6,294 bases of DNA, from positions 1-6,294 of the forward strand of contig DATFLK010000125.1 in NCBI GenBank assembly GCA_035267815.1, written 5' to 3'. The DNA is from DATFLK01 sp035267815 (GTDB lineage: Bacteria > Pseudomonadota > Zetaproteobacteria > Mariprofundales > Mariprofundaceae). The notes beneath the pieces are model-generated. The model had not been told where the DNA came from. It saw only the letters and a program-made list of their open reading frames with translations, and did no database searches. Each line of letters begins with the position of its first letter. Within the stretch, counting starts at the first letter, position 1. Below are positions 1 through 6,163 of the stretch, piece after piece. The position numbers and the translations under genes are program-made.

Positions 1-669
1 ATTATCCCGAACCAGAAGCTGATCGGGGCGGTGGGCAAGCACACCTCGATGCTCGAGGCGTTCCGCAAGGCAGACGACGTGTTGCTGCAGGCGGTGCGCG
101 GTATCGCCGAGCTGATCACCCACACCGGCTACATGAACGTCGACTTCGCCGACGTGAAGACGGTGATGAGCGAGACGCGCGGCATGGCCATGATGGGTTC
201 GGGTGTCGCTGATGGCGAGAATCGTGCCTGCGAGGCGGCCGAGCATGCGATCTCATCGCCGCTGCTGGAGGATGTCGATATCCACGGCGCCCGCGGCATC
301 CTGGTCAACGTCACCGGCAGCGAGGACATGACGCTGGCCGAGTACGACGAGGCGGTCTCGATCATCCACAACATGGCCGATGAGGAGGCCAACATCATCT
401 GCGGCATGGTCTACGACCAGAGTGCCGGTGACCAGATGCGGGTCACGGTGGTAGCGACCGGGCTGGCCAGCGAGGCGGCGCCGACGCGCAACCTCTCCAG
501 CATCCAGGGGGCGCAGGAGGGAGCACCGCTGCCGAAGGCGCCGATTCTCGGCACCGAGGCGTTGCGCCAGGGCGAGTCGGCCCAGCAGGCCCAGCTCTTC
601 GGCCAGGAGGCAGCCTACGACGAGGATACGCTGCAGGTGCCGACCTGGATCCGGCGACAGGCCGACTGA
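1..669 (+). CDS. ftsZ: Cell division protein FtsZ, C-terminal part (5' end outside window)
   Basis: FtsZ is the tubulin-like GTPase that polymerises at midcell into the Z ring and recruits the divisome. The frame is open from base 1 and already matches FtsZ there (IIPNQKL), so the GTG at 31 is not the start; the N-terminal GTP-binding half lies to the left of the window. The 222 visible residues contain the T7 synergy loop NVDFAD (fragment residues 46-51), whose acidic residues complete the GTPase site of the neighbouring subunit. The C-terminal subdomain follows (AISSPLLED, GARGILVNVTG, RVTVVATG). After about residue 150 there is a variable Pro/Ala/Gln-rich linker, and the last 13 residues (TLQVPTWIRRQAD) are the conserved tail that in the family binds FtsA and ZipA. 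The gene sits directly before lpxC, as at the end of many proteobacterial dcw clusters. The identification is firm. Confidence 0.97.
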   Translation: MIPNQKLIGAVGKHTSMLEAFRKADDVLLQAVRGIAELITHTGYMNVDFADVKTVMSETRGMAMMGSGVADGENRACEAAEHAISSPLLEDVDIHGARGILVNVTGSEDMTLAEYDEAVSIIHNMADEEANIICGMVYDQSAGDQMRVTVVATGLASEAAPTRNLSSIQGAQEGAPLPKAPILGTEALRQGESAQQAQLFGQEAAYDEDTLQVPTWIRRQAD

Positions 670-696
670 AATCGCGTCTTTGTTGATATGTGATTA

Positions 697-702
697 TATA
701 AT
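697..702 (+). promoter_or_regulatory. Probable -10 element of an lpxC promoter
   Basis: A perfect TATAAT lies in an A+T-rich patch between ftsZ and lpxC. No good -35 hexamer is seen at 16-18 bases upstream; the best candidates are poor, and a TTGATA at 683-688 is too close to be its partner. If this element is used, transcription would start near 708-710 and lpxC would have a leader of about 100 bases. lpxC may also be read through from ftsZ, since no terminator is seen between them. Confidence 0.45.
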
Positions 703-719
703 GGGCATTATGGCAGCCT

Positions 720-795
720 TGTGCGGTGCGTCACGTTTGTGGGGCGGTGTTTTGTGTACCGTGCCGGGGTCAGATCAAACGTGCCGCAGTGCATG
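720..795 (+). promoter_or_regulatory. Long stem-loop in the lpxC 5' leader
   Basis: Bases 732-739 (CACGTTTG) are an exact inverted repeat of 776-783 (CAAACGTG). The pairing extends outward as 727-730 with 785-788 and 720-725 with 790-795, with G-U wobbles at 720, 721 and 725 and two single-base mismatches (731/784 and 726/789). The 36-base apical region can form a small inner hairpin (CGGT 745-748 with ACCG 758-761). The base of the stem ends three bases before the lpxC Shine-Dalgarno at 799-804. There is no T-run, so it is not a classic terminator. A role in translation or mRNA stability of lpxC is inference; the pairing itself is directly visible. Confidence 0.5.
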
Positions 796-810
796 TGCGG
801 AGGAAAGAGT

Positions 811-1716
811 ATGATACCGCAGAGAACACTGGAACACCCGATTCGCTGTAGCGGCATCGGGCTTCACTCGGGCTGCCGGGTGACGCTCGTGCTGAAACCG
901 GCGCCCGTTGATACGGGCATCGTCTTCCGGCGCATCGAGGGCGACGGGCAGGTCGACATCCCGGCCCTGTCCGACTATGTCACCGATACGCGCATGTGCA
1001 CTACGCTCGGTCGGGACAGTACCCATATTGCCACGGTCGAGCATCTACTTTCGGCCATGTCCGGCCTCGGGATCGACAACGCCTACATCGAGGTGGACGG
1101 GCCCGAGGTGCCCGTCATGGACGGCTCCTCCGCGCCGTTCGTCTTCCTGATTCAGTGCGCCGGCATCAAGGTGCAGACCAAACCCAAGAAGGTGATGCGC
1201 ATCCTCAAGCGCGTCGAGGTGGAGGATGGCGACAAGCGCTGCGCCATCTACCCGGCGGCCGGTTTCAGGGTCAGCTATACCATCGACTACGATCATCCCA
1301 TGCTGCGCCAGCGCAAGGTCAGCCTCGACTTCTCCAACCAGGCTTACACCCGCGAGGTGAGCCGCGCCCGTACCTTCGGATTTGTGCACGAGATCGAGGC
1401 GCTGCAGAAGGCGGGTCTGGCGCTGGGTGGTTCGCTGGAGAATGCCATTGTGCTCGATGCCTTCCGCGTCGTGAACGAGGAGGGGCTGCGCTACGAGGAC
1501 GAGTGCGTACGCCACAAGATTCTCGATACGCTCGGAGACCTGTCGCTGGCCGGCCATCCTATCGTGGGTGCCTTCGAGGGGATTCGGACCGGGCATGCCA
1601 TGAACCACCGGCTAGTGCAGGCACTGCTTGCCGATGCCTCGGCGTGGCGTATCGAGGAACTGGAGGCCGAGGAGGAGACGATCTCCGATGCCACCACTGC
1701 TTCGCAACCGGCCTGA
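811..1716 (+). CDS. lpxC: UDP-3-O-acyl-N-acetylglucosamine deacetylase LpxC
   Basis: LpxC is the zinc amidase that deacetylates UDP-3-O-acyl-GlcNAc, the committed step of lipid A synthesis in the cytoplasm. The predicted protein has 301 residues (E. coli 305). The motifs lie three or fewer positions from their E. coli numbers: the catalytic base E77 and zinc ligand H78 in VEHLLSA, zinc ligands H235 and D239 in RHKILD, and H262 in RTGHAMNH. Two LpxC repeats are visible: RCSGIGLHSG at the N-terminus with DGPEVPVMDGSSAPF, then the second half beginning near residue 125. The acidic tail after residue 281 is variable in the family. The ATG at 811 is chosen because GGAGGA lies at 799-804 with six bases of spacing and because family homology begins at MIPQRTL. 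The frame is open upstream to a GTG at 721, but that segment forms the leader stem and does not look coding. A strong hairpin follows the gene. Confidence 0.97.
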   Translation: MIPQRTLEHPIRCSGIGLHSGCRVTLVLKPAPVDTGIVFRRIEGDGQVDIPALSDYVTDTRMCTTLGRDSTHIATVEHLLSAMSGLGIDNAYIEVDGPEVPVMDGSSAPFVFLIQCAGIKVQTKPKKVMRILKRVEVEDGDKRCAIYPAAGFRVSYTIDYDHPMLRQRKVSLDFSNQAYTREVSRARTFGFVHEIEALQKAGLALGGSLENAIVLDAFRVVNEEGLRYEDECVRHKILDTLGDLSLAGHPIVGAFEGIRTGHAMNHRLVQALLADASAWRIEELEAEEETISDATTASQPA

Positions 1717-1744
1717 CTTATAGACTCCTGACAGACCAACACTG

Positions 1745-1797
1745 ACAAACCATCAAGATGTCCGGGCGGCCCCATGACGGGGCCGCCCGCGGTTTGT
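1745..1797. terminator. Probable bidirectional terminator between convergent lpxC and the oxidoreductase gene
   Basis: A perfect 11-base-pair G+C stem (1763-1773 with 1779-1789) closes a five-base loop (1774-1778). An outer inverted repeat, ACAAACC (1745-1751) with GGTTTGT (1791-1797), flanks it with unpaired bases between. The site lies between the stop codons of two converging genes (1716 and 1818), the expected place for a shared terminator. The T content after the stem is modest on both strands, so efficiency, or partial reliance on Rho, is uncertain. Confidence 0.7.
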
Positions 1798-1817
1798 GGT
1801 ATCCGGACGGCGGCTGG

Positions 1818-2816
1818 CTATTCGATTTCGAGCGTGACCTTGCCGGTCATACCGCCGGCCTCGATCAGCCGGTGCGCCCGCGCCGCCTTCTCCAGCGGCA
1901 GCCGCTCGGAGAGGTGGATCGTCAGCCGGCCGGCATCGATATAGCCGGCGCATTCGGCCAGGATCTTGCCCTGGTGGGCGATCCCTTCCGCCAGACCGAA
2001 GAGCATCGGCGAGAGCATCAGCTCCTGGCTGATGCGCAGGTTGCGCAGCCGTGCCGTTTGCCAGTCCGTCGTCTCCGGCACCTGCAGGATCGTCACCAAG
2101 TCGCCGTAGAAGGCCATAGCGGGGATGGTGTCGATGAAGGTGTCGCCGCCCACCGTATCAAGCGCGATATCGGCGCCCTGGCCCTCCGTCCACGCCAGTA
2201 CGGCATCGGCGACTCGCTCCTCCCGGTAGCGGATCACCCGCTCGGCACCGAGCCGGCGTACGAGCGCCGCCTTCTCCTCGGTGCTGACCGTGGTGGCCAC
2301 GCTGGCGCCGGCGATGGCGGCCAGCTGCACGGCGACATGGCCGACCCCACCGGCCCCGGCATGGATCAGGACCCGCTTCTCCTCGGTCATGTCGGCCCGG
2401 TCGAAGAGCGCCTCCCAGGCGGTGATCAGCACCAGCGGCGCGGCGGCCGCCTCGGCGAAGCCGAGCGACTCCGGTTTCTTGGCGACGGCGTGATCGGGTA
2501 CCACGTTGTACTCGGCGTAGTTGCCGGGCGTGATGCCGATGCCGCCGTAGCAATAGTAGACCTCATCGCCCGGCGCCAGGCCGGTGACGCTCTCACCGAC
2601 CGCCTCGACGATGCCGCTGCCGTCGCAGCCCAGTACGGCGGGGTATTTCCTGTCGCCGTAGGCGCCGCGGCCGCGCAGCTTGGTATCGATCGGGTTGACG
2701 CCGGCCGCCATGACGTGCACCAGCACGTCGTGGTCGCCCTGAATCGCCGGTTTGTCGACATCTTCCGGCTGCAGTACGTCGGCATCGCCGATGCCGGTCA
2801 TCACCATCGCTCTCAT
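1818..2816 (-). CDS. Zinc-independent medium-chain dehydrogenase/reductase, quinone oxidoreductase-like
   Basis: This 332-residue protein belongs to the medium-chain dehydrogenase/reductase superfamily, quinone oxidoreductase (QOR) type. Members usually transfer hydride from NADPH to quinones or activated alkenes; the true substrate here is unknown. The N-terminal GroES-like domain has AAGVNPIDTKLRG (residues 37-49), LGCDGSGIVEAVG (62-74) and GDEVYY. The Rossmann domain has the nucleotide-binding GAGGVG at 154-159, followed by VAVQLA. Where zinc-dependent alcohol dehydrogenases carry their catalytic and structural Cys/His ligands this protein lacks the usual set, so a zinc-free enzyme is inferred. 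The length is typical for the family. The ATG at 2816 has AGGAG (plus-strand 2825-2829) with eight bases of spacing. It lies 91 bases downstream of rsmA on the same strand but probably has its own promoter. The family call is firm; the specific function is open. Confidence 0.9.
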   Translation of the reverse strand: MRAMVMTGIGDADVLQPEDVDKPAIQGDHDVLVHVMAAGVNPIDTKLRGRGAYGDRKYPAVLGCDGSGIVEAVGESVTGLAPGDEVYYCYGGIGITPGNYAEYNVVPDHAVAKKPESLGFAEAAAAPLVLITAWEALFDRADMTEEKRVLIHAGAGGVGHVAVQLAAIAGASVATTVSTEEKAALVRRLGAERVIRYREERVADAVLAWTEGQGADIALDTVGGDTFIDTIPAMAFYGDLVTILQVPETTDWQTARLRNLRISQELMLSPMLFGLAEGIAHQGKILAECAGYIDAGRLTIHLSERLPLEKAARAHRLIEAGGMTGKVTLEIE

Positions 2817-2845
2817 GTTGCGGACTCCTGTTTCGGTTTTTCCCT

Positions 2846-2876
2846 ACTGTAGATCATGAAGGGGGGGTCCTGACAA
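2846..2876 (-). promoter_or_regulatory. Possible promoter of the oxidoreductase gene
   Basis: On the minus strand TTGTCA (plus 2871-2876) resembles a -35 box and TACAGT (plus 2846-2851) a -10 box, with 19 bases between them, slightly longer than ideal. The spacer includes a run of seven C (G7 on the plus strand, 2861-2867). The placement between the rsmA stop and the oxidoreductase ribosome binding site is suitable, but the match is moderate. Confidence 0.35.
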
Positions 2877-2907
2877 TGCACGCAGCAGGCCGTGGATGGC
2901 CCTCCTG

Positions 2908-3672
2908 TCAGCATCGCTCTAGGGCGGTGGCGATGCGCACCCAGGCATCGTAGTCGAGCCGCTCCGGTCGGCAGCCGGGATCGATGCCGAGCCGCTCCCA
3001 CGCCGTCTCGTCCAGCACACCCCGGAAGTTGTTGGCGACGGTCTTGCGCCGGTGGGCGAAGCCGGTGCGCACGGCGCGCTGCAGGGCGGTGTAGTCGCAG
3101 GCCGGTTCGCGGCCGTGCGGCATCAGCATGATCACGGTGGAGTGCACCTTCGGCGGCGGTGAGAAGGCGCCCGGCGGCAGCGTCAGTAGCCGTGACGGGG
3201 TGTAGTGGTGGCGCACCAGCACCGAGAGCCCGCCGTAGGTCTTGCCGCCCGGCCCGGCCAGCAGCCGCTCGGCCACCTCGCGCTGGTACATCAGCACCAT
3301 GCCGCCGTCGAGCCTGAACGACGCCAGCGCCGCGGTCAGTGGGCCGCTGATATTGTAGGGAAGGTTGCCGACGATCCATGTCGGCCCGAAGCCGCGCACC
3401 GCCGCATCGAGCAGTTCGAGCACGTCGCCGTGCAGCACCGAGAGGCGCGCATCCTCGTCGGCGCGCGCCTGCCAGCGCGCTGCGAAGCGGTCGTCACGCT
3501 CGATCACGGCCAGGGCGCCGGCCCGCTCCAGCAGCGGCTCGGTCAGCGCACCGGGGCCGGGACCGATCTCCAGGATGCGGGCGCCGGCCGGCACCGCCGC
3601 GACGATGCGCATCACGGCGCTCCGGTCCTGCAGGAAGTGCTGGCCGAGCGATTTCTTGGCGGATGGATGCAT
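2908..3672 (-). CDS. rsmA: 16S rRNA (adenine1518-N6/adenine1519-N6)-dimethyltransferase RsmA (KsgA)
   Basis: RsmA dimethylates two adjacent adenosines in the 3'-terminal hairpin of 16S rRNA using SAM, a late quality-control step of small-subunit assembly. The 254-residue protein starts with the family signature KKSLGQHFL (residues 6-14). It has the SAM-binding motif LEIGPGPGALT (34-44), an acidic IERDD (57-61), GDV (82-84) and the adenine-binding catalytic motif NLPY at 103-106. The C-terminal domain contains FSPPPKVHSTV and GFAHRRKTVANN, typical of RsmA. It is slightly shorter than E. coli KsgA (273). The ATG at 3672 is preferred since family homology begins at once; an in-frame TTG at 3690 would add six residues. 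Neither has a clear Shine-Dalgarno; only a weak TAGG lies ten bases before the ATG. It is divergent from tpiA. Confidence 0.96.
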   Translation of the reverse strand: MHPSAKKSLGQHFLQDRSAVMRIVAAVPAGARILEIGPGPGALTEPLLERAGALAVIERDDRFAARWQARADEDARLSVLHGDVLELLDAAVRGFGPTWIVGNLPYNISGPLTAALASFRLDGGMVLMYQREVAERLLAGPGGKTYGGLSVLVRHHYTPSRLLTLPPGAFSPPPKVHSTVIMLMPHGREPACDYTALQRAVRTGFAHRRKTVANNFRGVLDETAWERLGIDPGCRPERLDYDAWVRIATALERC

Positions 3673-3758
3673 GGCCGAGCAGCCTAGCAAAAGCGCGGCG
3701 GCGGCGCCGCTGTTGCGCGCCGGACGGAGGCCCGATGGGGAGAATCTCCGATTTTCCC

Positions 3759-3786
3759 TTGCTTTGGCTCGGCGGAATCTTACAAT
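3759..3786 (+). promoter_or_regulatory. Promoter of the tpiA-secG operon
   Basis: TTGCTT (3759-3764) and TACAAT (3781-3786) are separated by 16 bases, a good sigma-70-type match. Transcription would begin near 3793, giving a leader of about 40 bases with AGGAGG at 3820-3825. No comparably clear promoter is seen for rsmA on the opposite strand of this 161-base divergent region, which also holds a GCGGCGGCGGCGCCGC patch around 3696-3711. Confidence 0.7.
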
Positions 3787-3833
3787 GCCACGTCCTTCTT
3801 TCGGGAAGATATGTGCAGCAGGAGGATAGATTC

Positions 3834-4592
3834 GTGGGGTTCAGCAGTCACAAGCGCCGTCTCGTTGCCGGCAATTGGAAGATGAATGGTTTGCTGGAGG
3901 AGGCACGGCAGTTTCTCGACGGGCTGGGCGAGAATCCGTCGCCGGATCACGTCGAGGTCGCGCTGATGCCGCCGTTCACGCTGCTCCACCCGCTCTACGA
4001 GCCGCTGCGCAACAAGGATATCCGCCTGGGTGCGCAGAACGTCTACTACGAGCCCAAGGGCGCCTTCACTGGTTCGGTAAGCCCGATGATGCTGCGCGAT
4101 GCCGGCTGCCACTACGTGATCCTGGGCCACTCGGAGCGCCGCCACATCATCGGCGAGACCAACGAGATGATCCACGCCAAGCTCAAGGCGGCGTGGGAGA
4201 ACGGTCTGGAGCCGATCCTCTGCATCGGTGAGAAGCTCGAGGAGCGCGAGGCCGGACGCACCAACGAGGTGCTCAAGGAGCAGCTCTCGGTGCTGGCCGA
4301 TGCGCCAGCCAACGCGCCGCTGACCGTCGCCTACGAGCCGGTCTGGGCCATCGGCACCGGTCGCACGGCGACCGAGGAGCAGGTGGCCGAGACGCACGCC
4401 TTCGTGCACGAGGAGCTTGTCCGCCTGGGTCACGACTGCCGCGTGCTCTACGGCGGTAGCGTCAATCCGGGCAACGCCGAGTCGCTGCTCGCCTGCCCGG
4501 GTGTCGAGGGCGCGCTGGTGGGCGGCGCCAGCCTGAAGGCGGAATCGTTTACGGCAATCATTGAGGCTGCAGCCAAGGCAGCCGAGGAGTAG
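3834..4592 (+). CDS. tpiA: Triosephosphate isomerase
   Basis: TpiA interconverts dihydroxyacetone phosphate and glyceraldehyde 3-phosphate in glycolysis and gluconeogenesis; it is a cytoplasmic TIM barrel. The 252 residues match the usual length. The catalytic residues are visible: N14 and K16 in AGNWKMN, H99 in ILGHSERR and E168 in AYEPVWAIGTG, which leads into the flexible lid (loop 6, about 169-178). The phosphate-binding segments LYGGSV and GALVGGASL lie near the C-terminus. The start is the GTG at 3834: a perfect AGGAGG lies at 3820-3825 with eight bases of spacing, and homology begins a few residues later. The frame is open far upstream, into the region antisense to rsmA, but this is a G+C artefact. 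The stop is eight bases before secG, so the two genes are almost surely co-transcribed. Confidence 0.97.
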   Translation: MGFSSHKRRLVAGNWKMNGLLEEARQFLDGLGENPSPDHVEVALMPPFTLLHPLYEPLRNKDIRLGAQNVYYEPKGAFTGSVSPMMLRDAGCHYVILGHSERRHIIGETNEMIHAKLKAAWENGLEPILCIGEKLEEREAGRTNEVLKEQLSVLADAPANAPLTVAYEPVWAIGTGRTATEEQVAETHAFVHEELVRLGHDCRVLYGGSVNPGNAESLLACPGVEGALVGGASLKAESFTAIIEAAAKAAEE

Positions 4593-4600
4593 GAAAGAAG

Positions 4601-4975
4601 ATGACCATTCTGATCGTATCCCTGCATGTGCTGGCCGCGTTCGCGCTGATCGGCGTGGTGCTGATGCAGCAGGGGCAGGGCGCCGATATGGGCGCCTCCT
4701 TCGGCGGCGGCGGGGCGCAGACCCTGTTCGGCAGCCGTGGTTCGGGCTCCTTCCTGGGCAAGGTGACCGGCGGCTTGGCGGCGCTCTTCATGATCACGTC
4801 GCTGACGCTGGCCTTCTTCTCCCAGCAGCAGGCCGGCTCGGTGGTCGAGAAGGCGGCCCAGCAGGAGATGCCTGCACCGGATGGCAAGCAGGACTTCACC
4901 CTGGACCCGTCCAAGCTCAAGGACAGCGGCGGCGCCAAGAAGGCGCAGTCCGAGCAGCTTCCGAAGGCGCAGTAG
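4601..4975 (+). CDS. secG: Protein translocase subunit SecG
   Basis: SecG is the small non-essential subunit of the SecYEG inner-membrane channel and assists SecA-driven protein export. The 124-residue product has two hydrophobic membrane segments (about residues 2-21 and 52-73). Between them is the conserved cytoplasmic stretch LMQQGQGADMGASFGGGGAQ, followed by TLFGSRGSGSFLGKVT, which is diagnostic of SecG. The C-terminal tail from about residue 75 is charged and low-complexity (Ala, Lys, Gln), variable in the family. The ATG at 4601 follows AGGA (4591-4594), which overlaps the tpiA stop. The order tpiA-secG-tRNA-Leu is common in proteobacteria. A short GCCC/GGGC hairpin at 4975-4988 lies at its end but lacks a T-run, so read-through into the tRNA is possible. 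Confidence 0.96.
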   Translation: MTILIVSLHVLAAFALIGVVLMQQGQGADMGASFGGGGAQTLFGSRGSGSFLGKVTGGLAALFMITSLTLAFFSQQQAGSVVEKAAQQEMPAPDGKQDFTLDPSKLKDSGGAKKAQSEQLPKAQ

Positions 4976-4992
4976 CCCGAAAAGGGCAGCGC

Positions 4993-5021
4993 TTCATCCG
5001 GGCCGATCATCTGGTAGTATC
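4993..5021 (+). promoter_or_regulatory. Weak candidate promoter for tRNA-Leu
   Basis: TAGTAT at 5016-5021 is an acceptable -10 box 18 bases before the tRNA. The hexamer 17 bases upstream (CTTCAT, 4993-4998) is a poor -35. The bases after the -10 (CGCG) resemble the G+C-rich discriminator of stable-RNA promoters. The tRNA could equally be processed from the tpiA-secG transcript. Confidence 0.3.
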
Positions 5022-5039
5022 GCGATGGTATGGCCCTGT

Positions 5040-5124
5040 GCCGGAGTGGTGGAATTGGTAGACACGCCATCTTGAGGGGGTGGTGGGGAAACCCGTGCTG
5101 GTTCGAGTCCAGTCTCCGGTACCA
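5040..5124 (+). tRNA. tRNA-Leu, anticodon GAG, with encoded CCA
   Basis: An 85-base class II tRNA. The acceptor stem GCCGGAG (5040-5046) pairs with CTCCGGT (5114-5120), with a G-U first pair as in E. coli tRNA-Leu(GAG), followed by discriminator A and encoded CCA (5121-5124). The D-arm contains GTGGAATTGGTAGACAC. The anticodon stem CCATC (5067-5071) pairs with GGTGG, with loop TTGAGGG and anticodon GAG at 5074-5076, reading CUC and CUU codons. A variable arm with a GGG/CCC stem and the T-loop TTCGAGT complete the fold. It lies after secG and is followed by a strong terminator. Confidence 0.97.
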
Positions 5125-5132
5125 CATCGACG

Positions 5133-5165
5133 AGCCTGCAGGTCCTCGCGCCTGCAGGCTTTTTT
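5133..5165 (+). terminator. Intrinsic terminator after tRNA-Leu
   Basis: A perfect ten-base-pair stem (AGCCTGCAGG 5133-5142 with CCTGCAGGCT 5151-5160) with an eight-base loop, running into six T (5160-5165). This is a textbook Rho-independent terminator for the tRNA or for the tpiA-secG-tRNA unit. Each arm contains the self-complementary CCTGCAGG, so the arms are both inverted and direct repeats. The T-run ends only 12 bases before the next start codon. Confidence 0.92.
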
Positions 5166-5177
5166 CATGGAGGGTGC

Positions 5178-5846
5178 ATGAAGCCCTATATCCAGCTCGA
5201 TAGCGCCTCGGATCACGGCACGACGCTGCACCTATACCGGCGCGGCGAGGAGTTCTCGATCCGTGTCGAGAAGCACGGCGAACTGATGAACAGTCGCCTG
5301 CACAACTCCGAGGAGGCGCTGGCCGAACTGGCCTGCGAGCGCATCGCGGGGCGCGCGGCACAGCGGCTGCTGATCGGCGGTCTCGGCATGGGCTTCACGC
5401 TCGCCGCAGCGCTGATCCACAGCGCGCCAGATGCCCGCATCGTCGTCTCCGAGCTGATGCCGGCCGTGGTGCGCTGGAACCGCGAGCACCTGGGTCATAT
5501 CGCCGGCCACCCGCTCGACGATCCGCGCGTCGAGGTGATCGAGCAGGATGTCGGCAAAGTGATGAAGAGGAACAAGGGCGGTTTCGATGCGATCATGCTC
5601 GATGTCGACAACGGCCCGGACGGCTTCACCCGCGACGACAACGACGCCCTCTATGGCCTGCGCGGGCTGAACCGCGCCTACGATGCCCTGAAGGTGGGCG
5701 GCGTGCTCACCGTCTGGTCCGCCTGCACCGATATCGCCTTCACCCAGCGCATGCTAAAGATCGGCTTCGATGTCGAGGAGCGGCGCGTCCACGCCCAGTC
5801 CGCCAAGCGCGGCACCCGCCACAATATCTGGATTGGTATCCGCTAA
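5178..5846 (+). CDS. Spermidine synthase-like (class I methyltransferase-fold) protein
   Basis: A 222-residue protein of the spermine/spermidine synthase superfamily. It contains the nucleotide-binding glycine motif LLIGGLGMGFTLAAAL (residues 64-79), an acidic residue after strand 2 (E92 in VVSELMPAVVRWN) and DVDNGPDGF (142-150), the position where true spermidine synthases carry their key aspartates. The N-terminus (1-50) holds a short beta-rich part with HNSEEALAELAC. It is shorter than classical SpeE (about 280-310), and short proteins of this kind are often annotated spermidine synthase without proof; aminopropyl transfer is therefore uncertain. The ATG at 5178 has GGAGGG at 5169-5174, with close spacing. 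The gene starts just after the tRNA terminator with no room for its own promoter except inside the tRNA region. Confidence 0.85.
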   Translation: MKPYIQLDSASDHGTTLHLYRRGEEFSIRVEKHGELMNSRLHNSEEALAELACERIAGRAAQRLLIGGLGMGFTLAAALIHSAPDARIVVSELMPAVVRWNREHLGHIAGHPLDDPRVEVIEQDVGKVMKRNKGGFDAIMLDVDNGPDGFTRDDNDALYGLRGLNRAYDALKVGGVLTVWSACTDIAFTQRMLKIGFDVEERRVHAQSAKRGTRHNIWIGIR

Positions 5847-5892
5847 CGTCTAAATCCGGCCTTGATCTCAAGGGGTCGGCGCAACACAGGCA

Positions 5893-6111
5893 TTAAATCT
5901 CAGTCTGTTCTGCTATTTCAAGAGCATCGTCTACTTCGATCCCAAGATATCTCACTGTGCTTTCCAGCTTGGTATGTCCTAGTAGCAGTTGCACAGCTCT
6001 AAGGTTCTTTGTTCTCTTGTAGATTAACGTGGCCTTCGTTCTTCGTAAGGAGTGAGTCCCATATTCCATAGGATCCAATCCAATTGGCTTGGCCCATCGT
6101 AAGCTTCCCCG
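5893..6111 (-). pseudogene. Truncated tyrosine recombinase (phage-type integrase), C-terminal remnant
   Basis: The minus strand encodes 72 residues that match the end of a short tyrosine recombinase: W-A-K-P-I-G-L-D-P then YGTHSLRRTKA and LLGHTKLESTVRYLGIEV. The catalytic box II is present (H20-S-L-R23), then H46 in LLGH and the nucleophile Y55 in VRYLG, numbered from the first codon after the upstream in-frame TGA (plus 6112-6114). The N-terminal DNA-binding domain and the first catalytic Arg are missing, no ribosome binding site or ATG is seen, and only a TTG at 6078 could start it. Family proteins are near 200 residues, so this is a 5'-truncated remnant. Base composition is clearly richer in A+T than all neighbours, consistent with horizontal origin. 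It lies tail-to-tail with the spermidine synthase-like gene. Confidence 0.85.
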
Positions 6112-6163
6112 TCAAGGTGACACATTGAAAGTAGAGTTTCTGGCGTAGTTTGTCCGGTTTTCG

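Noticed and set aside
721..810. A 30-codon upstream extension of lpxC from a GTG.
   Set aside because: The segment forms the leader stem, shows no homology to LpxC, and the ATG at 811 has the proper ribosome binding site and family start.
1758..2852. A 364-codon open frame on the plus strand opposite the oxidoreductase gene.
   Set aside because: It is the antisense shadow of a gene with clear family motifs, its Arg/His/Gly-rich product resembles nothing known, and such frames are expected at high G+C.
2861..2867. A run of seven G as a phase-variation tract.
   Set aside because: It is between genes and short; it could alter promoter spacing but there is no positive sign of variation.
3378..3833. 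An N-terminal extension of tpiA by 152 codons.
   Set aside because: It runs antisense through rsmA and across the promoter region; the AGGAGG and the start of family homology place the start at 3834.
4558..5361. A 267-codon minus-strand frame across secG, the tRNA and the next gene.
   Set aside because: Part of its product is the well-known spurious translation of the reverse strand of a tRNA-Leu gene; the rest is antisense to real genes.
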